Assembly: GCA_009602725.1 (NCBI GenBank)
Contig: WELB01000022.1
Location: forward strand, 802,232 to 815,458
Source: Spirogloea muscicola
Lineage: Eukaryota; Streptophyta; Zygnematophyceae; Spirogloeales; Spirogloeaceae
Length of the DNA stretch: 13,227 nt
Direction: 5' to 3'
This document shows positions 1 to 9,300 of this stretch, in pieces; position 1 is the stretch's first letter; every line of letters begins with the position of its first letter. The notes beneath the pieces were generated by a model. That model did no database searches, was not told where the DNA came from, and saw only the letters and a program-made list of their open reading frames with translations. The translations under genes and the position numbers were made by a program.

Positions 1-105
1 CGATCTCGGAGCGCGGCGGCGGCGGCGGTGGCCGGCGGCGGCGGCAGGGCGGCGGCGGTGGCGCAGTGGACGACGAGGCCGAGGAGGACGTGGACGAGGA
101 CGAGG

Positions 106-107
<2 letters not shown>

Positions 108-146
<39 letters not shown>
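108..146. repeat. (GGC)13 microsatellite
   Basis: Thirteen uninterrupted GGC units, followed directly by GAT(GAC)6 and then GAG-rich repeats to about 188. Visible directly in the sequence. Confidence 0.95.
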
Positions 147-148
<2 letters not shown>

Positions 149-217
149 TGACGACGACGACGACGACGAGGACGAGGAGGAGGAGGAAGGCGAGCACCGC
201 CACCGCCGCCGCCACAC

Positions 218-247
218 CTTGAACCCTAACCCTAATCCTAAACCCTG
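218..247 (+). promoter_or_regulatory. Telo-box-like cluster upstream of SPT6
   Basis: Four tandem degenerate units (AACCCTAACCCTAATCCTAAACCCT) lie about 130 bases before the SPT6 start codon. In land plants the telo-box AAACCCTA is a promoter element of many growth and translation genes. Its role here is inference; it may simply be an interstitial telomere-like repeat. Confidence 0.4.
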
Positions 248-311
248 GAGCCGCACGCATCCTCGGGGCGCTGGCGCTGGCGATGGCGCTGACCCCCGCC
301 GCCGCCGCTGA

Positions 312-372
312 GCCGCGCAGAAAGATTTAGTGTCAGATTAGAATCAGCAGGCTGCTGAGATTATATTTGCCG
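312..372 (+). promoter_or_regulatory. SPT6: Probable SPT6 5' untranslated leader
   Basis: This less GC-rich stretch carries TAG at 328-330 in the SPT6 frame and no upstream ATG between it and 373. It therefore fixes 373 as the first possible start in this frame. No TATA box is evident and the transcription start cannot be placed. Confidence 0.45.
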
Positions 373-3300
373 ATGGCAGAGGAGGGCCAGAACGAGTACG
401 AGAAGGACGGCTGGATGGTGGACGACGTGGACGAGGAGGAGGAGGAGGCGGCGGCTGCCGAGGATGGCGACGGCGACGGCGCCGCCGAGGAGGCCCGCGC
501 CCGCCGCAAGAAGCGCCGCAAGACGTGAGCTATTGCCGCTTCTGCCGCGCTTGGCAGAGTACTCCTTTGGTAAGGGAAAGTTCTCCGGTTCAAGTCCGGT
601 CGTGGGCGGCATGAGTTGCCGGACAGGGCCAGTCTTCGCCGCGTTGGGCGGCCGTGGCTGGGACGGCCCTTACCCAGTACAGTGAATTGACCTTACTGAA
701 GCTCTGAAGGTCTGAAGCCCTTCATCATGGTCGTCTAGCTTGTTCATCGCCTGACTTAAGTAAAATGGGGTGCCGTGGCGGCACAGAGAGCTGGAGCTGG
801 ATGACGAGGACTACGAGCTTCTGCAGGAGAATGTCGCCGGCTACCACCGTCCGCCGCCTAAGGCCGTGAGCACTGCCGCTTCTGCTGGCTGCATAATCGA
901 ACATAGACGGTCTAGGGTTGAAGTGTGTAGGTTTAATCTTTAATAAACTCCTAAACCCTCCTTACACAACTCCTACACCCTCCTTCAACCTGTCAACTGG
1001 CTCGGCCACGCCGCCAGTGCCACCATGACGGTCCCTGCCTAACGAGCTCGCCGCTACGGGGCGCCTGGCAGGGCGACAAGAAGAAGTTCAAGCGGCTGAA
1101 GAAGCGGAACGCGGAGCTGGACATCGAGGAGGAAGGCGGGGGCGGCGGTGCTGAGCGGGGCCGCCTAGGCGAGGACGGGGAGGAGAGCGCCGGCGGCCTG
1201 CACAAGACTGAGGGTCGTAGGCCGGGTGGCGGCGCGGCCACCGGGCGGACAGCGGAGCAGGTGTTCGAGCGCTCGCTGTTCGGCGACGACAAAGATGGTG
1301 AGGAGATCCGGCGCTCCCCCCTCATCTGCTGCACGTTGTGATGTACCGTAAGGCTTGTAAGGCCTGATGTAAATCCAAACCTTTCCTAAACTCGAAACCC
1401 AAAATCACTACACCCGAACCCTAAACCTCTAAACCCTAAGCTTAAACCCTAAAACCTTAAAACTTAAACCCGTCATACCTTCCAAGCCAATTTTTCCCAA
1501 ACCGTTTTTCTTGACTTCTCCAATTGCCAATAAGCGCGCGCTGCCAGGCATTGCAGAGGATGACGATGCCGCGCTACTCGAGAGGCCGCCTGGGGACAGC
1601 GAGGATGGCGAGGAGGATGAGGATCTCGCTGAGGAGGAAGACGAGATGGCCGACTTCATTGTGGACGAGGAGGAGGACGAGCACGGCCAGCCAGTGCGGC
1701 GGCGGCGGCCGAAGAAGCGCGCGGGCCGCAGCGCGGCAGAGGGCGTCAACGCGTCGGCGCTGCAGGAGGCGCAGGACATCTTCGGCGACGTCACGGAGCT
1801 GCTGGAGATGGACCGGCAGCGGCGCGAGGCGATGGACGCCGGGGGCGGCGACGAGGACGGCGCTGCGGGGCTGGACGAGGAGGGCGAGGAGGGCGCAGAG
1901 GACGATGACACAGAGGGCCGGCGGCGGGCCCGGCGGACCGCTGCGGGGGCTGCGGGGTCCCTGGCCAAGCAGTCGCTCGCCCGGCGCTTCGAGCCAAGCG
2001 TGCTGGAGGCCAAGTACATGACAGAGCGCGACGAGCAGATCCGGCAGCTTGACGTCCCTGAGCGCATGCAGGTGATGGCGTCTGCTCTGTGTCGGCAGGA
2101 CTGCTTGCACACATTGTCTGATCCTGCCATATAGTCCGGCGTGTTAGGATTGTGGCTCATTTAGATGCTAACACTACTGGACGTTGATGTTTGTAAGGGG
2201 AAAGACTGTCTGCAGATGAGGTCTAGGAGAATTGGCCTGAGGTCTAGGTGACCTGGACCTGGACCTGGAGTGACCTGGAAGTTAGTCAATGACTGTCCAT
2301 TTTCAAAGTCCAGGTAATTATACTTAGACAGCTAACTGTAGCAAGGAGGTGTTGCTGAACAAGCTCCTGATTTGTCAATGTGCAGCTGCTTGCCGAGGCC
2401 GTCGGGCCCATCCCAGCACAGGACGTGGCTGACGAGGCAGTGTGGATCTTTGACCGCGTCATTGGCGCGCTGGCGCGTCCTCCGCTGCCAGAGCTTGCGT
2501 ACCTGACGACCATGGAGCCGCCCTCTGAGAAGGCGCAGCGGCAGGCCACAGTGCAGGAGGAGGTTGCCAACGTCCTTGAGATGATGCACAGCGAGATGCT
2601 GGAGGTGCGACATCCGGTGGCAATTCTTGCCCATGCTTTTACTTGCTCCTTGGTGCCATTGCTGACATTCTGTGGGCATGTCGTGATTGCATGAAGTTGA
2701 GGTAAGTGGATATTGGGTTGACAGACAACGATCCAGGAGCAAGCAGGAATATGCTATTGAAGTCCATGCATGAAGGGCAGATAGATGACCAGCTGAGGTG
2801 CCGCTCTTCACGTGTTAGGGGTCTTGCATTGGGAACAGACGGATGACCGGCTCAGCTTACTCTTAACATAATTATCACAAATGTGCTGCTCTCTATCATT
2901 GTGTAGCCACAGCTGTAGTCACAGCCCTTGTGTGTGAGACTCCTTCATGAAGCTGAGCTGTGCAGCCGCAAGAGGTGGTCTTGAGTCGGATACTGACCAA
3001 AATCTGCTGTCGTTTCTCTGCTTGGCATGTCTGGCGCTCTTGTTCCTCAGGTGCCGTTCATTGGGATGTATCGCAAGGCCGCATGCCCGACGCTCCTCGG
3101 AAGGCGCGGGAAGGAGGACCGCCATCGACTTCAGAACTTCAAGGTGGGCTTGCAGCACCGGATATCCATTGCTTGGACACCCTTTGCTAGTCATCCTTGG
3201 CTCAACACCTCCGTCTTTACTTCGGAACACCTTCACAGATGATGGTCAGAGGGAGCCAGAGAATAGGCCTCTCACGATCAGGGTTTTAGAATACGACATG

Positions 3301-6300
3301 TATGTTTGCTTTGGCCATTCGAAGCAATGCACGCCCCCTAATACGTAGATTGTTGCAGAAACCCTCAGTTGATGAGCAAAGGCCTGGCTGGGTCCTACAT
3401 ACTGTAGCAGATGATGCAATGTAGTCTGACGCGTCACACCTTGTCGCTCTGTTGCTGTCCCAATAAGTCGTTGCACCTCAGCGAGCAATGCCCCGCTTCT
3501 TGCTAGCAGGCGCTGTGGGCAATCTGCCACTGGGACAAGAAGTGGCTGCAGCTGCAGCAGCGGAAGCAAGTTGTGTACCGGCTCTACTCCAAGGCCCAGG
3601 CGACGGCAGAGCAGGATGTGCGGCGCAGCGAGGTGCTGGAGCGCATCCGCGGAGCTGTGCTGGATGCGCAGTCGGAGCAAGCCCTGGAAGACCTGGATGC
3701 CAAGTTTCACCTGCAGGTCTGCTGCGCCACACCTGTCGCTGAGACTGCTGAGCAGACCAGACTTACCTTGCTGCTAAATTCGTGCCCAGGCTCTGCTTCC
3801 ATGAGCTTATGATGGGGTGCTGCTTCCATGAGCTTATGATGATCTACAAGCCTCAAGCTCTGCTGGAGCTGCTCTGCCACTATCATATGTGGCCAGAGAA
3901 TGCGAGAAAATCACATGCTTACCTTGTCAATCAGTGCTCATCCTCCCTACTCCTATCGAGCATCTGAGGCCTGTGATGAGCACACTGCTTTACCAGAGAG
4001 TCTTGACACTCACCCTTGAATTGTAATGTCCAAGCAGTTTCCTCCCGAGGAGACGGAGCAGATGCAGAGCGTGTTCAAGCGGCCGAAGAAGCGAACACTG
4101 TACTCGGTGTACAGGAAGTTAGGACTTGGAAGCTTGGCCAAGCAATTTGGGCTGACTGCCGAGCAACTCGCCGCCAGCTTGGAAGACATGTACAAGGTGC
4201 TTGCCATCCCACAGGAGGCACAACTGTGCCTGCCTCAATGTGCATTATAGCATGCTCTAGAGACCTCTCATATGCCTTGCTTGGTGACAGTAAATGACAT
4301 CTATGTCATGAGACTCTCGACAGCAACACGAGGTGGAGGATCCCACACGCTCGCCTGAAGAGACGGCGGAGCAACAGGAGGGCCTGGCACAGGCTGGCCT
4401 GCAGGACGTCCAGCTCCTGCTTAAGGGAGCTCGGCACATGGTAATAAGCGCCTGCCACTTGCAACCAGACCTCTTATCCAGGCGATGCAGTTAATCTTGA
4501 GTCCGTACATTTTTAAATATGACATAAGTTGATCTAGCTGTGCTTTCGTAGTAGATCAGTACTAATTGTTCACCATCGTGAGACTCGCCTCCAAAAGTGG
4601 TGTATGTTACTTTGCTGAAAGGACAGCTTGTGTAGTTGTTTGCTTGTTGTGATTTCTCCTTAGTAATGTCCTTGTGCTTCATCTCAGTAGCACGTTCAGA
4701 TTGCAACATGTGAATCTGAACATGGTACTGCACTGGAATGGGGTCTTCAAACACAGGCTGCAGTGGAAATTGCATCGGAGGTTGCTGTGCGGGAGTTTGT
4801 GCGTTCACGATTCGGTGCCGCGGCGGTGGTCAACGCGAAGCCGACAGCCGCCGGCCAGTCCGCCATTGACGCCTTCCACTCGTACGGCCCGTTCAAGTGG
4901 CTGGAAAACAAGCCGCTGCGCGAGTTTGACGATGACGATCAGTGGCTGCTCCTACAGAAAGGGCAGGACGAGGGCCTGCTCGACGTGAGTGTTGGCATGC
5001 TGCCGTCCGAGCAGAAGAGTCTCCTGAAGGAGCTTGAGAATCTGTACCTCAGCGACGCCGTCAGCTTCATGGCTCGCCGCTGGAATCAGGAGCGCGAGTT
5101 GATACTACGCGAGGCCGTGGTCTCGATCTTGATCCCTGTCATGGAGCGAGAGGCCCGCCAGGCAAGACTTATTCTGATGCTATAGTACAGCAGGAGTTGA
5201 GGTGTCCGATATGGATGTGCTATGTGTAACAGCTTAGAGTTAGCTGTCTGCCTCCCTGCCTAACTTCAACTTTCAAGCAGAAGGTCTCATACCTCATGTC
5301 ACATTTGCTTACTTGCAAATCCTCAAGCTGAAGGTCCCATGTCTCATATCACTCTGGCATGGACTGTTGCTGATGTTGTGAGCCCTCCTGGAATTGACGT
5401 GATGGAGCTGCTCTTTCCCATGTCGGCGTCACAGGCGCTTGCCAGCCGAGCAAAGCAGCACGTGCTGGAGAAGTACGCGCAGGTGCTGTGGGACGTTGCA
5501 GCGAGGGCGCCGTATGACGCAAGGGCAGGGCTGAGCCGGGGCGGCGATCTGAGGGATCGGGACGAGGAGCGCGACCATGGCTGGGACCGCGAGCTCAACC
5601 GCGAGCGCGAGCGCGAGCGCGACCCAGAACCGCCGGAGGAGGACCTAGCCATGCGCGTGGCGGCGTGCTGCTGGGGACCCGGCAACCCGGCAACGACGTT
5701 CGTGATGCTCAATGCCGCCGGCGACCTCGTAGACATCCTGCACGCAGGGTACCTCAGCATGGGCGGCGGCGGCGAGGAGCACCAGCGGCGCAAGGACGGC
5801 GACCGGGAGCGGCTGCTGACGTTCCTCGCCGAGAACCAGCCGCACGTCGTTGCGCTGGGGGGCGCCAACCTGCAATGCAAGCGGCTGAAGGACGACATCT
5901 ACGCCATCATCTTCAAGATTGTCGAGGACGAGCCCAAGTTCCTGTCCGACGAGGTCGCAGCACTCGACTGCTTCTTCGTGGAGGAGACGCTTGCCCAGCT
6001 TTATGAGCGCTCGCCCGTCTCGCAGGACCAGCTTCCTGGCCAGCCAGGTCTGGCACCAGCTTGAGCGCCGTAGTCGAGCTGCTTGGGAGCTTGACCGTCG
6101 CTTAATGTGTATGTGACATTGTGGACCTTAACCCTGATGTATGCATGCGCTGTTGGGTAACCATGCATGCGCCAGATTCATTCGATCTTGCATTGGCATG
6201 ACTCATTCCTCTCAGGTATTGTCCGAAGGGCCGTGGCCTTGGGGCGCTACATTCAGAACCCGCTTGCCATGGTGGCTTCGCTCTGCGGGCCTGAGCGAGA

Positions 6301-9300
6301 GATTCTCTCCGCCAAGTTTCATCCTCTTCAGGCAAGCTAATGCCATCTGCGGCTGAATTTGCAGCTTCACATATATAGGTTCTTGGTTATGAGTGTACAG
6401 CACCATTGATTTTGCAGTGGTAACACGCAAATGGTGGCTAGGGGTTGAGACATGGATCACATTCACTTAGGTGTTGTAAATCTCCTTAAAGCAGCTGACC
6501 ACAGCTTATGCAGCACCGAGATCCAGCACATTAGCTGGTTGCTTGTCAGCGTCATGGATGCAGTGCAGCCTTTTGGCACCTTTCCAACTATTGTTCTGAG
6601 TGGCAGAGAAGTATGTGGTGTTCTCCTGCACTTGCTTGCGATTGAGCCCAAGTCGCATTGCATGCTGCAGGATCTGCTGACCAGAGACGAGGTTTATGAG
6701 ACGGTGGAGAGAGTCATGGTCACCATCTCCAGTCAAGTGGGGATCGACCTCAACGAAGCTGCCACGCATGACTGGCTCTTCTCGCCTCTCCAATTTGTTG
6801 CTGGTCTTGGTCCCAGGAAGGCCATGCACATTCAGGCAAGAGCTTATTATATTGAGCAAGTCATTGACAGATGGCCAACATATCGCTTTTAGGCGAATCC
6901 TCGCTTGGTCAGTCACTTACTTATGAAAGAAGGCACTAACAAAGACTAGTGAGGTGTACAAGAAAGAGCTTCTTAAGACTGCGTTCACTACGATGTGCAC
7001 CTTCTTTGAGCTCTCTTGGTCGTCTCTCTTATGGACTAGGAATAGGGGCCTGCCTAATTACTGCAGGATCTCCAACCTGGCATTGGCCAGTCCTCAAGCT
7101 GCTTGCATTTGTCTTCATGCGCACAGAGGGTAATCAAAGGAGCTGGGAAAATAGCGACTCGCATGGAGCTCCTGGACTCCTTGGCCCTGATGCTGCGCTT
7201 CGTCTTCATCAATGCTGCCGGGGCGATGCGCGTCCGGGCGTCTGGCTCCGCGGCCTCGGCTGACATCACATTCGAGCCATTGGATGACACCCGCATCCAT
7301 CCTGTGAGTAAACCCGTTCCGTTCCTTTGTTCTTCATCACCTGACATTAAGAAGTACGCCACTTTGCATTGCTGCAAATAAGTGCCTAGCTCGAGCTTGT
7401 TTTAGCTCTTAGGAATTTGCTCCATCAATTGTTGGAGGGAAGGGCGATGATGCGAGAGATTTGGCCAAAAGGGTTCAGATCTTAACACACAGGGAAGATG
7501 TGGTCACTGCCACAAATTATATGGCTGCATTGCACCATCAATTATGTTGTCCAAGTGAGGACCTGCTTGAGATGCCCAACAGGTGTCATACGAGGACGCC
7601 AAGGCCATGGCTGAGGCCGTGTACTGCTCAGCCGTTGGCGAGAAGAGGGAGGATGTGGACCAAGACACACTGGAGCTGTGCGTGGAGTGGGTGAGGGAAC
7701 ATCCGGATGCCATGGCACGCCTTGAAGTAGAGGACTACGTGAAGCGCCTGGAGGTACACTCCCAAGCTTGACTTGGAGCATGTGGACCTAGTATAACAGG
7801 CAGTGTAGCTAGATTGGTTGATTATTGTTCGTTATTGACTGCTAAGCTCATTGCCCACCTTGTGTCCATGCACACCTCTGTGTCTGAAATGCTCATTAAC
7901 CTTCGAGATTTTACGGTAAGCTTCAAGGGATGAGCAGAGGAGCTGCTCTAGCTTTGCAGCACTATCCTACTTCGATCTGCACCTTGTTGTTAGTGACGTC
8001 AGACATCACTGTGGTTCTTGCAGAAAGAAGTTGACCTTGACACGTTGCTGGACGTTAAAGGCGAGTTGGTCAAGGGCTACCGGGAGTGGAGGTTGCCTTA
8101 CAAGGTTCCCACAATGGATGAGGAGTTCTATCTCCTCAGTGGAGAGACGCCAACCAGCCTGGCTCAAGGCAGAGTAGTACAGGTGCCTAAGCCATCGCTA
8201 GCACTTATGACCTTTTGACAGCGCTGGAGACTTACATGCATGTTTGTGAAGTGCTCATCGTATGTGCATTATTGTGATACTGGACTGCAATGTATAAGCT
8301 CAAGTCACTTTTTCTTGTTTAACTCGATGTTGATCAGCACCTGCGATGCAGGCAAAGGTCAAGAAGGTGCAGCAGAATCGGATCCTGTGCACCCTGGAGT
8401 CAGGACTTCTGGCTGTAGTTCACAAGGAGGACTTGACTGATGACAGAGACGCTGACATCTCGGACAGAGTTTCTGAAGGTGCTGTCATCACAGGGAGGAT
8501 CCAGAAAGTTTTGCCTTCACAGTACCAGGTCAGCCTGACACGCAAATTCAAGGCCTCAAGCTTGTATGTGATGCTTCAATTCTCCGAGCACAGATGCATG
8601 CCATGGTTATGACTCGTTGCTAGCCTTATTGAGTATTTAATGAAAGTTTCCTCTTTGCTGCATGGCAGGTCACCTTGATATGCCGGGGGAGTGAGCTCCG
8701 CAGTGATAATTGGCATCAGGCCATGCCCAAGGACAAGTATTTCCGGCGTGACGAGAGCGTGGCGCTCATTGAGGAGGAGCGTCTGAAGAAAAAGGCCGAG
8801 ATGGAGCGGCGGCGTGCCTTCCGTCCGCGCATGATTGTGCACCCCCTCTTCCAGAATGTCTCGCTGCCTGAAGCTATGCAGGTGAGACATGTCCCAGAGC
8901 GCACCTCAAGCTGTGCTGTCACCCTCTTCGCTTCTTGACACTTAAATTATATCTGCCACAATGTCCTTTTCGAAAAAGTCGCTACTATGAAATGAAAAGA
9001 TGTGCAGTCATACTCTTCAAGATGTAGCGGCAGCTACAGAGTCCCAGAGCCTATGGGACGAGAAGCATTCAGGGCTCTTTGGCTTTCCTTAATTATGCAA
9101 GCACTACCGCTATGATGGGTAGCAAGTCATCATTCACTTCCAAAACAGCAGCAATGGCTGCAACGTATCTCGTGGAAGAGGTCGATAAATCACCATCACG
9201 CTTTTGTGTATCGAAATACATCTCAAGGTCATAAAAGCTGCACATAAGCCTGAAGCTCACTCGTGTTTTCACATCTGTAGATTACATTGGTGCTGCGTTG

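Larger units (their letters stand above)
1..311. other. GC-rich low-complexity leader with GGC, GAC and GAG runs
   Basis: The stretch is almost wholly short repeats: interrupted GGC/GCG runs to about 63, (GGC)13 at 108-146, GAC repeats 147-167 and GAG repeats to about 188. One plus-strand frame is open from the window start to TGA 309-311 and would give Gly runs and an Asp/Glu-rich stretch, then a tail translated from telomere-like sequence. It could be the 3' end of an upstream gene, but composition alone explains the open frame. I favour non-coding promoter or leader sequence of SPT6. Confidence 0.5.
373..2071 (+). other. SPT6: SPT6 N-terminal acidic region with IWS1/Spn1-binding helix (residues 1-327, exons 1-4)
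   Basis: Exons 1-4 encode long Asp/Glu runs broken by Lys/Arg clusters (ARRKKRRK, KKKFKRLKK, RRRRPKKRAG), as in all SPT6 proteins. Exon 2 carries LDDEDYELLQENV and exon 3 ends with ERSLFGDD, both typical of the plant branch. Residues about 187-197 read ADFIVDEEEDE. Residues 223-232 (ALQEAQDIFG) correspond to the helix that in yeast and human SPT6 binds Spn1/IWS1. Residues about 302-327 (RRFEPSVLEAKYMT to LDVPERMQ) mark the start of the conserved core. The acidic part is the histone/nucleosome-binding portion in the family. Domain limits are by eye. Confidence 0.9.
2386..5161 (+). other. SPT6: SPT6 helical core before the YqgF-like domain (residues 328-727, exons 5-10)
   Basis: These exons encode the Tex-like helical/helix-turn-helix part of the core. 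Landmarks in order: ADEAVWIFDRV (the WI motif of the family), VPFIGMYRK at the start of exon 6, WDKKWLQL in exon 7, FKRPKKRTLYSVYRKLGL and LAKQFGLTAEQL in exon 8, LLKGARHM at the end of exon 9, and AAVEIASE, FKWLENKPL, QWLLLQKGQDEGLL and WNQERELILREA in exon 10. Spacing agrees with land-plant SPT6L as I remember it; across the exon 10/11 junction EARQ-ALASRAK matches residue for residue, which supports the GC donor there. Confidence 0.88.

Noticed and set aside
1524-2021. Second plus-strand frame across exon 4 (165 residues, Arg-rich)
   Set aside because: Frame-shifted shadow of the acidic exon in GC-rich sequence; no recognisable motif.
1429-2160. Long minus-strand open frame (243 residues, Ser-rich)
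   Set aside because: It is the antisense shadow of SPT6 exon 4 Asp/Glu codons, which read as Ser runs on the other strand. No domain and no homologue-like motifs.
3368-3429. Possible C/D-box snoRNA in intron 6 (TTGATGA then CTGA)
   Set aside because: The flanks show no terminal stem and the C box lacks the usual purine start; chance occurrence is likely.
5344-5898. Minus-strand open frame (184 residues) opposite exon 11
   Set aside because: Arg/Ser low complexity caused by antisense reading of GAGCGC repeats; it overlaps a well-supported SPT6 exon.
6452-6670. Open frame in intron 12 leading into exon 13
   Set aside because: The predicted peptide has no match to SPT6, and homologue spacing requires joining exon 12 directly to 6671.
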